Shown here one piece after another: positions 46,773 to 57,064 of a DNA stretch of 64,000 nt. Each line of letters opens with the position of its first letter. Within the stretch, counting starts at the first letter, position 1. A program made the translations under genes and the position numbers. The stretch is from Klebsiella spallanzanii (GTDB lineage Bacteria; Pseudomonadota; Gammaproteobacteria; Enterobacterales; Enterobacteriaceae): the NCBI RefSeq assembly GCF_902158555.1, contig NZ_CABGGS010000002.1:236585-300584 (forward strand). Direction: 5' to 3'. The notes below the pieces were generated by a model. That model had not been told where the DNA came from. It worked only from the letters and a program-made list of their open reading frames with translations, and did no database searches.

Positions 46773-48119
46773 TTAACCCTGCACCCACTTCGGCAGCCAG
46801 TCGCCGTGGCTGTCGATCAGGTCATCCACCAGCGCATAGATCTCTTCAATACCCAGCACCGCCGCCGTATGCGGGTCCATCATGGTCGCGTAATAGACGT
46901 AGTCACGGTTTTCGGTGAGGATCGCCTCGGTCAGCAGAGTCTGCACGTTGATGTTGGTTTGCATCATCGCCGCCAGATGAGCAGGCAGCTTGCCCACTTT
47001 GGTCGGCTGAATGCCGTTAGCATCCACCAGACAGGCCACTTCCACGCAGCACCCCTGCGGCAGGTTATCTATCAGACCATCGTTACGCACGTTGCCGTAC
47101 ACCACGCTCGGCTCGCCGGTCCAGATGGCATTCATAATAGTGCTGGCGTATTCGCGTGAGGGTTTAACCTCAATACGCTCGCTGGTTTTATACAGCTCCA
47201 GCTCTTTGTGCCAGTTTGCCACCTGCTCTACGCAGCGTTTCGGGTACTCATCCAGCGGTATCTGATAACGCTCGATAAGGTCCTCACGCCCTGGTTTGAT
47301 AAACCATGGGGTGTATTCCGCGAAGTGCTCGGAGGATTCGGTGACAAAGTAGCCCAGCTTTTTGAACATCTCATAGCGGACGATGTTCTGGCAGCGCGAA
47401 TCCTCACGATGCTTCGGCGCGCGGCCTTCGGCAAATGCCTGTAACATCTCCGGATAAATACTGACGTAGCTGCCATCGCCAAGCTTTTTCTCCAGCGACA
47501 GGTAAAAAGCCATATGGTTAATGCCCGCGCAGCGGTAGCGTAAATCCGCTGGGTCAAGGTCCAGATCGTGAGCCAGCTCCTCCGCCGTCCCCTGCACCGA
47601 ATGGCACAGTCCAACCTGCTTAATATGTGGATAGCGGGCATACATCGCCCAGGTGTTCATCGCCATCGGGTTGACGTAGTTAAGCATCGTGGCGTTCGGG
47701 CAGACTTCGGTCATATCGTCGCAGATGCGCCACAAGTGTGGAATCGTGCGCAGCGCGCGCATGATCCCGCCCGGACCAAGGGTATCAGCAATGGTTTGTT
47801 CCAGACCATGCAGCTTACAGACTTCAAAATCGGTCACCGTACAGGGCTGATAGCCGCCAATCTGGAAGGCTACCACCACGAAATCCGCATCCTGTAGCGC
47901 CGCTTTCTGGTCGCGGTGGCAGCTAATTTCCCCGTCAGCCCCGAGTGAATCCATCAGCTTACGTACCACAATATGTGACTCTTCCAGGCGAGTCGCATCC
48001 AGATCCATCAGGGCGATATGCGCGGATTTCAGCGCCGGGCGCTGAAAAACATCACCGAGAATATTTTTGACAAACACCGTCGAACCAGCACCGATAAAGG
48101 TAATTTTTGGGGCAGACAT
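46773..48119 (-). CDS. melA: MelA, NAD- and Mn-dependent alpha-galactosidase
   Basis: 448 residues (E. coli 451). Glycoside hydrolase family 4: N-terminal dinucleotide-binding ITFIGAGSTVF, metal-binding Cys and His in VGLCHSVQGT and GINHMAF, and MLNYVNPMAMNTW. Splits melibiose into galactose and glucose in the cytoplasm. It diverges from melR. Unlike E. coli, no melB permease gene follows; REP units and cbpM do. Confidence 0.95.
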   Translation of the reverse strand: MSAPKITFIGAGSTVFVKNILGDVFQRPALKSAHIALMDLDATRLEESHIVVRKLMDSLGADGEISCHRDQKAALQDADFVVVAFQIGGYQPCTVTDFEVCKLHGLEQTIADTLGPGGIMRALRTIPHLWRICDDMTEVCPNATMLNYVNPMAMNTWAMYARYPHIKQVGLCHSVQGTAEELAHDLDLDPADLRYRCAGINHMAFYLSLEKKLGDGSYVSIYPEMLQAFAEGRAPKHREDSRCQNIVRYEMFKKLGYFVTESSEHFAEYTPWFIKPGREDLIERYQIPLDEYPKRCVEQVANWHKELELYKTSERIEVKPSREYASTIMNAIWTGEPSVVYGNVRNDGLIDNLPQGCCVEVACLVDANGIQPTKVGKLPAHLAAMMQTNINVQTLLTEAILTENRDYVYYATMMDPHTAAVLGIEEIYALVDDLIDSHGDWLPKWVQG

Positions 48120-48356
48120 AGGACTCTCTCCATAAGGTCATTGAACGGTGACAGAGTGGCATGCCGGGCCTTTGCCGCGCTGCCCTCTTCCCGCCGGAGC
48201 ATTCCCGGAAACTCAGATCGACTATCTGCAAGCATAAAATATGAGTTTTTGGGAATAAATGGGCGGAAAAGAAGAGAAAACGGGCCGTTATTTCGACTAA
48301 GATGATGGCTCACTGGCGCAAAAATCGGCAAGTATGATGATTCAGGAATCCACATC
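48120..48356. promoter_or_regulatory. Divergent melA-melR control region
   Basis: 237 bases between two divergent starts, where MelR and CRP bind in E. coli. Candidate MelR-like stretches include GAGCATTCCCGGAAACTC around 48198-48215. I could not fix exact sites or a confident CRP box. Confidence 0.45.
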
Positions 48357-49298
48357 ATGATCGATAAATCCCACGCGGCGCAGCCTGCCGACTCCTATAT
48401 GAGCAGTAGCGATGAGCATCAACCCCGCAGCCCGCTGGCGCTCTACTCGGAATACCAGCGAATGGATATCGAACTGCGCACGCCTTATGCGATGACCGCC
48501 AGCCACTGGCACGGTCAGGTGGAGGTGAACGTTCCCTTCGATGGCGATGTGGAATATCTGATCAACGATGAAGTGGTACGCATTAAGCAGGGCTATATCA
48601 CGCTATTTTGGGCCTGTACGCCTCATCGTCTGACGCGCCCCGGCGACTGCAAGCAGATGGCGATCTTTAACCTGCCGATGCATCTGTTTTTGTCCTGGCC
48701 GCTGGACCGGGAGCTTATCAACCACGTCACTCACGGGATGGTGGTGAAATCGCTGGCCGCCCAGCAGTTGAGTGTGTTTGAAATCCAGCGCTGGCAGCAG
48801 GAGCTGAACAGCGACAATGAACAGATTCGCCAGCTGGCGATCGATGAAATCGCCCTGATGCTCAAGCGCCTGAGTCTCTCCGGTTGGCAGCCGATTCTGG
48901 TGAACAAAACCTCGCGTACCCACAAGAACAGCGTGTCGCGCCACGCTCAGTTTTACGTCAGCCAGATGCTGGAATATATCGCCGCCCATTACGATCAGGC
49001 GCTCACCGTCGACGACGTTGCCGAGCACGTGAAGCTGAATGCCAACTACGCCATGGGGATTTTTCAGCGGGTGATGCAGCAGACCATGAAGCAGTACATT
49101 ACCGCGATGCGCATTAATCACGTCCGCGCCCTGCTCAGCGACACCGATAAAACTATCCTGGATATCGCCCTTACCGCCGGTTTCCGCTCCAGCAGCCGCT
49201 TCTACAGCACCTTTAACAAGTATGTCGGCATGCCGCCGCAGCAGTACCGTAAGCTGAGCCAGCAGCGTCGCCACAGCCTGCCGCCCGCAGAGGTATAA
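48357..49298 (+). CDS. melR: MelR, AraC-family regulator of melibiose use
   Basis: 313 residues, about 11 longer than E. coli at the N-terminus. Cupin-type sensor domain (TASHWHGQVEVNVPFDGDVEYL) and two C-terminal helix-turn-helix units (LTVDDVAEHVKLNANYAMGIF; ILDIALTAGFRSSSRFYSTF). Activates melA with melibiose and represses its own gene. An internal start at 48399 (MSSSDEH) would give the E. coli-like length. Confidence 0.94.
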   Translation: MIDKSHAAQPADSYMSSSDEHQPRSPLALYSEYQRMDIELRTPYAMTASHWHGQVEVNVPFDGDVEYLINDEVVRIKQGYITLFWACTPHRLTRPGDCKQMAIFNLPMHLFLSWPLDRELINHVTHGMVVKSLAAQQLSVFEIQRWQQELNSDNEQIRQLAIDEIALMLKRLSLSGWQPILVNKTSRTHKNSVSRHAQFYVSQMLEYIAAHYDQALTVDDVAEHVKLNANYAMGIFQRVMQQTMKQYITAMRINHVRALLSDTDKTILDIALTAGFRSSSRFYSTFNKYVGMPPQQYRKLSQQRRHSLPPAEV

Positions 49299-49299
49299 A

Positions 49300-49333
49300 A
49301 AATGCCGCCGGGGGAAGCCCACGGCGGCATTGA
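49300..49333. terminator. Bidirectional terminator between melR and proP
   Basis: AATGCCGCCG and CGGCGGCATT form the stem. On the minus strand it is followed by TTTTTT, so it works best for proP; on the plus strand only TGATT follows. Confidence 0.8.
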
Positions 49334-49349
49334 TTAACAGCAAAACGGA

Positions 49350-50852
49350 TTAGTCGTTGATGCGCGGATGCTGATCCACCAGACGAGAACGTTTTTCCTG
49401 CAGGTCGGCGATCTCCTGATCGATATCTTCGATTTTATGCTCGATGTTATCGTAGTGCTCGCCGAGGATTTCCTTCGCTTCCTGGATATCGGACGCCGCA
49501 GGCGTTGCCCCTTTCAGCGGGCGATTAGCGGTCTCTTTCATCGACAGGCCGGTAATCAGACCGATAACCGCAATCACCATCAGATAGTAGGCTGGCATCA
49601 TCAGGTTCTGCGTACTTTCCACCAGCCACGCCGCCAGAGTTGGCGTCAGACCGGCAATCAGCACCGAGATGTTAAAGGCGCTGGCAAGGGCGCTAAAGCG
49701 AATATGGGTCGGGAACATCGCCGGCAGCGACGAGGCCATGACGCCAATAAAGCAGTTCAGGATCACCGCCAGCAGTAGCAGACCGGCGAAAATCAGGCCG
49801 AGAACGTTACTGTTGATCATGATAAAGGCCGGAATCGACAGCGCGAACAGCGCAACGCTACCAATCAGAATAAACGGACGACGGCCAAAGCGGTCGCTGA
49901 GCATGCCGATAACCGGCTGCACAAACAGCATCCCGACCATGATAGCGATGATAATCAGCACCCCGTGGTCTTCTGAATAGTGCAGGTTATGCGACAGGTA
50001 GCTCGGCATGTAGGTCAGCAGCATGTAGTAGGTCACGTTGGTGGAAATCACCAGACCGATACAGGTCAGCAGGCTGCGCCAGTGTTTAGTCGCAATCTCT
50101 TTAAAGGAGACTTTCGGCCCTTCCTGTAATCCTTCGCGATCGCCCTGCTCCATCTTATCAACATGCTGCTGGAACGCTGGGGTCTCTTCCAGCGCATGAC
50201 GCAGATAAAGACCAATAATCCCTAACGGCAGCGCCAGGAAGAACGGAATACGCCAGCCCCAGTCGAGGAAGTTCTCTTCGCCCACCACGCTGGAAATCAG
50301 CACCACCACGCCCGCGCCCATCACAAAACCGGCGATCGAACCGAAGTCCAGCCAGCTGCCCATAAAGCCACGTTTACGGTCAGGCGAATATTCCGCAACA
50401 AAGATAGATGCACCGGTATATTCCCCGCCAACCGAGAAACCCTGTGCCATTTTACACAGCAGCAGCAGGATCGGCGCCCAAATACCAATCGTGGCATACG
50501 ACGGAATAAGACCGATACAGAATGTACTTATCGACATAATGACGATGGTTATCGCCAGTATCTTTTGTCGACCATATTTATCGCCCAGCATCCCGAAGAA
50601 CAGGCCGCCTAGCGGACGAATTAAGAATGGAACCGAGAATGTACCGAGTGCGGCAATCATCTGCACGCTGGGGTCTGCACCGGGGAAAAAGACTTTACCT
50701 AAGGCATACGCAACAAAACCATATACCCCAAAATCGAACCATTCCATCGCGTTACCCAGCGACGCTGCGGTAATCGCTTTCTTCAGTTTGCTGTCATCAA
50801 TGATGGTCACATCCCGAAGAGTGATTGGCTTTACTTTTTTCCTTTTAAGCAT
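49350..50852 (-). CDS. proP: ProP, osmoprotectant/proton symporter
   Basis: 500 residues from ATG 50852, the E. coli length; an in-frame ATG 11 codons upstream was rejected. Twelve-helix MFS transporter (motif DKYGRQKILAIT between helices 2 and 3). A C-terminal coiled coil at about 455-500 (IEHKIEDIDQEIADLQEKRSRL) tunes osmotic activation. Imports proline, betaine and ectoine. Confidence 0.96.
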   Translation of the reverse strand: MLKRKKVKPITLRDVTIIDDSKLKKAITAASLGNAMEWFDFGVYGFVAYALGKVFFPGADPSVQMIAALGTFSVPFLIRPLGGLFFGMLGDKYGRQKILAITIVIMSISTFCIGLIPSYATIGIWAPILLLLCKMAQGFSVGGEYTGASIFVAEYSPDRKRGFMGSWLDFGSIAGFVMGAGVVVLISSVVGEENFLDWGWRIPFFLALPLGIIGLYLRHALEETPAFQQHVDKMEQGDREGLQEGPKVSFKEIATKHWRSLLTCIGLVISTNVTYYMLLTYMPSYLSHNLHYSEDHGVLIIIAIMVGMLFVQPVIGMLSDRFGRRPFILIGSVALFALSIPAFIMINSNVLGLIFAGLLLLAVILNCFIGVMASSLPAMFPTHIRFSALASAFNISVLIAGLTPTLAAWLVESTQNLMMPAYYLMVIAVIGLITGLSMKETANRPLKGATPAASDIQEAKEILGEHYDNIEHKIEDIDQEIADLQEKRSRLVDQHPRIND

Positions 50853-51391
50853 AATTTTCCTCTTTTGCTCTCGCCTTGAGCGCACGAATCTCCGCCGAAT
50901 GACAAGGTCATTCGCGTCATGCGTTGGAGCAATTCATTGCTGTGCTCCACCTTTCAAGCGTAGCAGGTTTGCCTGCACTGTCTGCTGACAGTCTGTACAA
51001 CCGAACCTGTTGACGCCTGCTCTGGCTATAATGAAATAAGCGGTATCGTTAATAAGTGTAGTGAATTTACGATCTCGCCTTTTTACCCTAACAGCGTTTA
51101 AATTTGGGATCAACTTCACAAAAATTTACCCACCCTTAAACAGAGTCGCCCACAACCAATAAGTTCAATGAATATTGGAACTTAGCGATATACTTCCGGA
51201 AATATCTGGCGGATTTTATGGAAATACCCCTGCGAACTCTCGTGATATATATTCTCTTTCTCCGTTGCTATTCATCATAAAAAAGGCCCGACAAAAGTAC
51301 GTGATTGCGCTATAATCAGCGTCACTTTCGGCTATCAGCCGCCATTTAATGGACCAACGTCCTGTTTTATCCAGTAATCGCGAGGAACGTC
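50853..51391. promoter_or_regulatory. Divergent proP-yjdM intergenic region
   Basis: 539 bases with no gene supported. It must carry the proP promoters (in E. coli a CRP/osmotic promoter and a Fis/sigma-S promoter). A TATAAT at 51311-51316, 81 bases before yjdM, is a likely -10 for yjdM; its -35 is weak. Confidence 0.5.
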
Positions 51392-51727
51392 ATGTCACTG
51401 CCACACTGCCCAAAATGCCATTCTGAATACACTTATGAAGACAGCGGCATGTTTATCTGCCCGGAATGCGCCCACGAATGGAACAATGCCGAGCCTGCTG
51501 ACGATAACGACGCGCTGATTGTCAAAGATGCCAACGGTAATTTACTGGCCGACGGCGACAGCGTTACCGTAGTCAAAGATCTGAAGGTTAAAGGCAGCTC
51601 TTCGATGCTAAAAATCGGTACTAAAGTGAAGAATATCCGCCTGGTTGAAGGCGATCATAATATTGACTGCAAAATTGATGGTTTTGGTCCGATGAAGCTA
51701 AAATCCGAATTTGTTAAAAAGAACTGA
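51392..51727 (+). CDS. yjdM: YjdM (PhnA), zinc-ribbon protein
   Basis: 111 residues, the E. coli length. N-terminal zinc ribbon ([11 protein letters not shown] then [10 protein letters not shown]) and a small beta-barrel C-terminal domain ([20 protein letters not shown]). Despite the old name it is not needed for phosphonate use in E. coli; the function is unknown. Separate from yjdN by 190 bases. Confidence 0.95.
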   Translation: MSLPHCPKCHSEYTYEDSGMFICPECAHEWNNAEPADDNDALIVKDANGNLLADGDSVTVVKDLKVKGSSSMLKIGTKVKNIRLVEGDHNIDCKIDGFGPMKLKSEFVKKN

Positions 51728-51919
51728 TTTAATTCCCCCGGCGTACATCGTCGGGGGGAAATATATTTCCCGGTAAAAAAATCTGAAAAGTGGCCCTTAT
51801 TCCCCGGTCACGCTGCGCTTACCAGGGCTACAGTCTCCCACGATCGTCGTTGCCGCCTGGCTTAATTTTGCAATCCCCTTCTACGCTTAATGGGATATTC
51901 GTTACCTGAGGTAATGGTT

Positions 51920-52354
51920 ATGCCCTTAAGTCCCTATATCGCTTTTAGCGGCAACTGCGCTGCGGCTATCGCCTTCTACCAACAGGCGCTGGGCGCTGAG
52001 CTCATCCACCAAATCACTTACGGCGAAATGCCGCAGGATATACAAAATGCCGAGGACGGTTGCTCTTCCGGCCAGCACCTGGCTGCCGACGGTATCGCGC
52101 ACGCCAGCCTTCGCATTGCGGATAGTGTCCTGATGCTCAGCGACAGTCCCTCCAGTAAAATGGAGCGCTATGCCGGATTTACCCTCGTGCTCGACCCGAA
52201 AGATATTGAGGAAGGTAAACGCTGGTTTGACGGCCTCGCCGACGGCGGGCAGATAGAGATGGTCTGGCAGGAAACCTTCTGGGCTCACGCCTTTGGTAAA
52301 GTCATCGACCGCTTTGGCGTCCCGTGGATGGTCAACGTGGTGAAAGCGCCTTAA
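51920..52354 (+). CDS. yjdN: YjdN (PhnB), VOC/glyoxalase-fold protein
   Basis: 144 residues from ATG 51920, eight bases after GAGG; starts at 51890 and 51914 fit worse. VOC-superfamily fold (MPLSPYIAFSGNCAAAIAFY, then WAHAFGKVIDRFGVPWMVN). Function unknown; not required for phosphonate breakdown in E. coli. Confidence 0.92.
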   Translation: MPLSPYIAFSGNCAAAIAFYQQALGAELIHQITYGEMPQDIQNAEDGCSSGQHLAADGIAHASLRIADSVLMLSDSPSSKMERYAGFTLVLDPKDIEEGKRWFDGLADGGQIEMVWQETFWAHAFGKVIDRFGVPWMVNVVKAP

Positions 52355-52644
52355 AGCTTACGTACCCCCTCACCCTAACCCTCTCCCCAAAAGGGAGAGG
52401 GGACCGTCTGGCGCTTTTTTTATCACAAACAGCCGACTCCAGGCCTGCTTTTCTCCCTCTCCCTCCGGGAGAGGGTCGGGGTGAGGGCATCAGCGCGCAG
52501 ATATCCCCTCGCCTTGTCATCTCACTGGCCCCCACTCTTCATCCCCCGGTCATCATGTTTTAACCGAAACGTAACAATAATCCGTCAGGATCGGCCCACG
52601 CTCAGAGGGAAACACCTTCTTGTCCTTAGTGAGGCTCGATTGAC
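52355..52644. repeat. Intergenic palindromic repeat before phnF
   Basis: Inverted stretches CCCTCACCCTAACCCTCTCC (52369) and GGGAGAGGGTCGGGGTGAGG (52468) face each other. Internal CCCTCTCCC and GGGAGAGGG pairs also occur. This is a common enterobacterial intergenic repeat. About 80 bases before phnF are left for its promoter; I found no good Pho box. Confidence 0.7.
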
Positions 52645-53370
52645 ATGTACTTATCCAGACATCCGACCAGTTATCCGACACGATATCAGGAAATTGCCGC
52701 CAAACTTGAGCAAGAGCTTCGCCACCACTACCGCTGCGGCGACTATCTTCCCGCTGAGCAGCAGCTGGCGACCCGCTTTGAGGTTAACCGCCATACGCTA
52801 CGCCGGGCTATCGATCAGCTCGTCGATCGCGGCTGGGTCCAGCGCCGTCAAGGCGTCGGCGTACTGGTGTTGATGCGCCCGATAGATTATCCGCTTAATG
52901 CCCAGGCGCGCTTTAGCCAGAACCTTCTCGAACAGGGCAGCCATCCGACCAGCGAGAAGCTGCTGTCGGTCCTGCGCCCGGCCAGCAGCCACGTCGCCGA
53001 AGCCTTTGCCATTAACGAAGGCGATAACGTCATTCACCTGCGCACCCTGCGCCGCGTTAACGGCGTCGCCCTGTGTCTGATAGACCACTACTTTACCGAC
53101 CTGCGTCTGTGGCCGGTGCTGCAAACCTTTACCCACGGCTCTCTCCACGACCTGCTGCGCGACCAGCTTGATATCGAACTGACCCGCGTACGCACCAAAA
53201 TCAGCGCCCGCCGCGCGCAGGCTAAAGAGAGCAACATTCTCGGCATTCCCAACATGGCGCCGCTGCTGTGCGTGCGCACGCTAAATCATCGCCAGGACGA
53301 GCAGAGCGCAACGGAGTACTCCGTCAGCCTGACCCGCGCCGACATGATCGAATTCACCATGGAGCACTGA
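52645..53370 (+). CDS. phnF: PhnF, GntR/HutC-family regulator of the phn genes
   Basis: 241 residues. N-terminal winged helix (YPTRYQEIAAKLEQELRHHY, then ATRFEVNRHTLRRAIDQLV) and C-terminal UTRA ligand domain. Probably a repressor that senses a phosphonate intermediate. The stop abuts phnG directly. Confidence 0.94.
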   Translation: MYLSRHPTSYPTRYQEIAAKLEQELRHHYRCGDYLPAEQQLATRFEVNRHTLRRAIDQLVDRGWVQRRQGVGVLVLMRPIDYPLNAQARFSQNLLEQGSHPTSEKLLSVLRPASSHVAEAFAINEGDNVIHLRTLRRVNGVALCLIDHYFTDLRLWPVLQTFTHGSLHDLLRDQLDIELTRVRTKISARRAQAKESNILGIPNMAPLLCVRTLNHRQDEQSATEYSVSLTRADMIEFTMEH

Positions 53371-53823
53371 ATGCACTTTGATACCGCTACTCGCCAGCGC
53401 TGGATGTCCGTGCTGGCCCACAGTGAACCACAAGAACTTGCCGCGCGGATGCAAACGCTAAATCTCGCGCCGCAGTATGAGCTGATTCGCACCCCGGAAA
53501 CCGGCCTGGTGCAGTTACAGGCGCGCATGGGGGGCATCGGCGACCGATTCTTCGCCGGTGACGCCACCCTAACCCGCGCCGCTATTCGCCTGGCCGACGG
53601 AACGCTCGGCTATAGCTGGATCCTCGGCCGTGACCGTCCGCACGCTGAACGCTGCGCGGCCATTGATGCCCTGATGCAGTCGCCACACCATTTTCACACC
53701 CTGATGGAAACCCTGATAACCCCGCTGGAAGAACAACGTAGCGCGCGCATTGAAGCCCGACGCGCCGAAGTCAACGCCAGCCGGGTCGACTTCTTTACTC
53801 TGGTTCGCGGAGATAACGCATGA
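53371..53823 (+). CDS. phnG: PhnG, C-P lyase core subunit
   Basis: 150 residues, the E. coli length. Part of the PhnGHIJ core complex; with PhnI, H and L it makes ribose-1-methylphosphonate-5-triphosphate. Conserved [25 protein letters not shown]. Starts one base after phnF and overlaps phnH by four. Confidence 0.95.
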   Translation: MHFDTATRQRWMSVLAHSEPQELAARMQTLNLAPQYELIRTPETGLVQLQARMGGIGDRFFAGDATLTRAAIRLADGTLGYSWILGRDRPHAERCAAIDALMQSPHHFHTLMETLITPLEEQRSARIEARRAEVNASRVDFFTLVRGDNA

Positions 53824-54404
53824 CATTACAACCCGCTTTTACCCTGGCTGTGCAGGACGCCCAACACAGTTTCCGCCGTCTACTGAAGGCAATGAGCGAA
53901 CCGGGAGTGATCGTCTCCCTGCAACAGCTCCAGCACGGCTGGCAGCCGCTGAATATCGCCTCCACCAGCCTGCTGCTGACGCTGGTCGATCACGACACGC
54001 CGGTCTGGCTGGCTCCAGCGCTGCATAACGACCTTGTCGGGCAGAATCTGCGATTTCATACCGGCGCGCCGCTGGTTGAACAGCCACAGCAGGCGACCTT
54101 CGCCGTCGCCAACGACAGCATCAGCGCCGAACAGTTGAACGTGCTATCAGCCGGGACCGTCGTCGCTCCGGAAACCGGCGTGACGCTGATTGTCCAGCTT
54201 GCCAGCCTTAGCGGCGGTCGTATGCTGCGTCTGACCGGCGCGGGCATCGCCGAAGAGCGGATGATCGCCCCGCAGCTGCCGGAATGCATTATTGAAGAGT
54301 TGACCGAGCGCCCGCACCCGTTCCCGCTGGGCATCGACCTGATCCTGACCTGCGGCGAAAGACTGCTGGCTATCCCGCGCACCACCCATGTAGAGGTCTG
54401 CTAA
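53820..54404 (+). CDS. phnH: PhnH, C-P lyase core subunit
   Basis: 194 residues. Structural core subunit, required for phosphonate activation; family opening [20 protein letters not shown] and ending PRTTHVEVC. Overlaps phnG (ATGA) and touches phnI. Confidence 0.95.
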   Translation: MTLQPAFTLAVQDAQHSFRRLLKAMSEPGVIVSLQQLQHGWQPLNIASTSLLLTLVDHDTPVWLAPALHNDLVGQNLRFHTGAPLVEQPQQATFAVANDSISAEQLNVLSAGTVVAPETGVTLIVQLASLSGGRMLRLTGAGIAEERMIAPQLPECIIEELTERPHPFPLGIDLILTCGERLLAIPRTTHVEVC

Positions 54405-55468
54405 TGTACGTAGCCGTCAAAGGCGGTGAGAAGGCGATCGTCGCCGCTCACGCCCTACAGGAACATAAACGCCGGGGCGATGGACGGCTTGCTGAAATCA
54501 GCGTTGAGCAAATTAGCCAGCAGCTCAACCTGGCGGTGGACCGGGTGATGACCGAAGGCGGCATCGCCGACCGGGAGCTGGCGGCGCTGGCGCTAAAGCA
54601 GGCCAGCGGCGATAACGTTGAAGCGATTTTTCTGCTGCGCGCTTACCGCACCACGCTGCAAAGGCTGGCGGTCAGCGAGCCGCTCAATACCGCCAGCATG
54701 CGCCTTGAGCGCCGTATCTCGGCGGTCTATAAAGATATCCCCGGCGGCCAGATGCTCGGCCCGACCTACGATTATACCCATCGCCTGCTCGATTTTACCC
54801 TGTTGGCCAACGGTGAAACGCCGACGCTGGCGACCGACATCACGCCACAGGAACCGACGCCGCACGTCTTTAATCTGCTGGTCCAGCAAGAACTGGCAAA
54901 GGCCGAGCAAGATAGCAACGCGCAGCCCGATGACATCACCCGTAATCCGCCGGTCTACCCCTGCTCGCGCTCGTCGCGCCTGCAACAGCTGGTGCGTGGC
55001 GACGAAGGCTATCTGCTGGCGCTGGCCTACTCCACCCAGCGCGGCTACGGGCGCAATCACCCGTTTGCCGGTGAAATTCGCAGCGGCTACGTCGCGGTGG
55101 AAATTACCCCCGAAGAGCTGGGATTCACTGTCAATATCGGCGAACTGCTGATGACCGAATGCGAAATGGTTAACGGCTTTGTCGACCCGCAGGATGAGCC
55201 GCCGCACTTTACCCGCGGCTACGGCCTGACGTTTGGCATGAGCGAGCGTAAAGCAATGGCGATGGCGCTGGTTGACCGCGCGCTCCAGGCGCCAGAGTAC
55301 GGCGAAGAGGTCGCAGGACCCGCCCAGGACGAAGAGTTTGTGCTGGCTCATGCCGATAACGTCGAGGCCGCCGGTTTCGTTTCGCACCTCAAACTTCCCC
55401 ACTATGTCGATTTCCAGGCCGAACTGGCGCTGCTCAAACGCCTGCAACGGGAGAATCCACGTGGCTAA
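54404..55468 (+). CDS. phnI: PhnI, C-P lyase nucleosidase subunit
   Basis: 354 residues, the E. coli length. Catalyses attack of phosphonate on the ribose C1 of ATP with loss of adenine, with PhnG, H and L. Conserved [38 protein letters not shown] and DFQAELALLKR. Overlaps phnJ by eight bases. Confidence 0.95.
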   Translation: MYVAVKGGEKAIVAAHALQEHKRRGDGRLAEISVEQISQQLNLAVDRVMTEGGIADRELAALALKQASGDNVEAIFLLRAYRTTLQRLAVSEPLNTASMRLERRISAVYKDIPGGQMLGPTYDYTHRLLDFTLLANGETPTLATDITPQEPTPHVFNLLVQQELAKAEQDSNAQPDDITRNPPVYPCSRSSRLQQLVRGDEGYLLALAYSTQRGYGRNHPFAGEIRSGYVAVEITPEELGFTVNIGELLMTECEMVNGFVDPQDEPPHFTRGYGLTFGMSERKAMAMALVDRALQAPEYGEEVAGPAQDEEFVLAHADNVEAAGFVSHLKLPHYVDFQAELALLKRLQRENPRG

Positions 55469-56309
55469 CGCGCTGACCGGTTACAACTTTGCTTATCTCG
55501 ACGAACAGACCAAACGCATGATCCGCCGCGCTATCCTCAAAGCGGTGGCGATCCCCGGCTACCAGGTGCCGTTCGGCGGTCGTGAGATGCCGATGCCCTA
55601 CGGTTGGGGAACCGGCGGCATTCAGCTTACCGCCAGCGTCATTGGTGAAAACGACGTGCTGAAGGTCATCGACCAGGGCGCTGACGACACCACCAACGCA
55701 GTGTCGATTCGCCAGTTTTTCAAGCGCGTCACCGGCGTCGCCACCACCGAATGCACCGAAGACGCGACGCTGATCCAGACTCGTCACCGGATCCCGGAAA
55801 CGCCGCTGACCGAAGACCAGATCCTGATCTTCCAGGTGCCGATCCCGGAGCCGCTGCGTTTTATCGAACCGCGCGAAACGGAGACCCGCACCATGCACGC
55901 GCTGGAGGAGTATGGCGTGATGCAGGTGAAGTTGTACGAAGATATCGCCCGTTTCGGCCATATCGCCACCACCTACGCCTATCCGGTAAAGGTGAATGGA
56001 CGTTACGTGATGGATCCATCGCCGATTCCGAAATTCGATAATCCGAAGATGCATATGATGCCCGCACTACAGCTGTTCGGTGCCGGACGCGAAAAACGTA
56101 TCTACGCGGTACCGCCCTATACCCCGGTGGAAAGCCTCGATTTCGACGATCATCCGTTTACCGTCCAGGAGTGGGACGAGCCATGCGCCATCTGCGGGTC
56201 GCGCCATAGCTATCTTGATGAAGTGGTGCTCGACGACAGCGGCAAGCGAATGTTTGTCTGCTCCGATACCGACTATTGCCGCCAACAGAGCGAGGCGCAG
56301 AAAAAATGA
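55461..56309 (+). CDS. phnJ: PhnJ, radical-SAM C-P lyase
   Basis: 282 residues from GTG 55461 after GGGAG, which gives the family start ANALTGYNFAYLDEQ; the longer frame inside phnI is a shadow. It cleaves the C-P bond using an Fe-S cluster and S-adenosylmethionine. The unusual cysteine set is present near the C-terminus: CAIC, then FVCSDTDYC. The stop overlaps phnK. Confidence 0.97.
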   Translation: MANALTGYNFAYLDEQTKRMIRRAILKAVAIPGYQVPFGGREMPMPYGWGTGGIQLTASVIGENDVLKVIDQGADDTTNAVSIRQFFKRVTGVATTECTEDATLIQTRHRIPETPLTEDQILIFQVPIPEPLRFIEPRETETRTMHALEEYGVMQVKLYEDIARFGHIATTYAYPVKVNGRYVMDPSPIPKFDNPKMHMMPALQLFGAGREKRIYAVPPYTPVESLDFDDHPFTVQEWDEPCAICGSRHSYLDEVVLDDSGKRMFVCSDTDYCRQQSEAQKK

Positions 56310-57064
56310 GTCATCCGTTACTGGCGGTCAATAACCTGACCCACCTTTATGCGCCGGGCAAAGGCTTCAGCGATGTGTCGTTTGAACTGTGGCCGGGCGA
56401 AGTGCTGGGTATCGTCGGCGAGTCCGGCTCCGGGAAAACGACCCTGCTGCAGGCGATTTCCGCCCGCCTGACGCCGCAGCAGGGCGAAGTGCGCTATCAG
56501 AACCGCTCGCTGTACGCGATGAGCGAAGCGGATCGCCGTCGCCTGCTGCGCACCGAATGGGGCGTAGTGCATCAGCATCCGATGGATGGCCTGCGCCGCC
56601 AGGTGTCGGCGGGAGGCAATATCGGCGAGCGCCTGATGGCGACCGGCGCGCGGCACTACGGTGATATTCGCGCCACCGCCGGGCAGTGGTTGCAGGAGGT
56701 GGAGATCCCGCCTTCACGCATTGACGACCTGCCCACCACCTTTTCCGGCGGCATGCAGCAGCGCCTGCAAATCGCTCGCAATCTGGTGACCCAGCCGAAG
56801 CTGGTATTTATGGATGAGCCTACCGGCGGGCTGGATGTATCGGTGCAGGCGCGCCTGCTCGACCTGCTGCGTGGTCTGGTCGTAGAACTGAACCTGGCGG
56901 TGGTGATTGTGACCCATGACCTCGGCGTCGCCCGCCTGCTGGCTAACCGTCTGCTGGTGATGAAGCAGGGCCAGGTGGTGGAAAGCGGCTTAACCGACCG
57001 GGTGCTTGACGATCCGCATCACCCCTACACCCAGCTACTGGTGTCGTCGGTGTTGCAGAACTGA
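56306..57064 (+). CDS. phnK: PhnK, ABC-type ATPase of the C-P lyase complex
   Basis: 252 residues from ATG 56306, overlapping the phnJ stop. Walker [10 protein letters not shown], signature [15 protein letters not shown], Walker [13 protein letters not shown]. It binds the core through PhnJ and is needed in vivo. No membrane partner is encoded nearby, in line with its non-transport role. Confidence 0.95.
   Translation: MSHPLLAVNNLTHLYAPGKGFSDVSFELWPGEVLGIVGESGSGKTTLLQAISARLTPQQGEVRYQNRSLYAMSEADRRRLLRTEWGVVHQHPMDGLRRQVSAGGNIGERLMATGARHYGDIRATAGQWLQEVEIPPSRIDDLPTTFSGGMQQRLQIARNLVTQPKLVFMDEPTGGLDVSVQARLLDLLRGLVVELNLAVVIVTHDLGVARLLANRLLVMKQGQVVESGLTDRVLDDPHHPYTQLLVSSVLQN

Noticed and set aside
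52560..52644. Possible Pho box before phnF
   Set aside because: The GTAAC and GTCAG half-motifs are 13 bases apart rather than 11, and match the consensus poorly.
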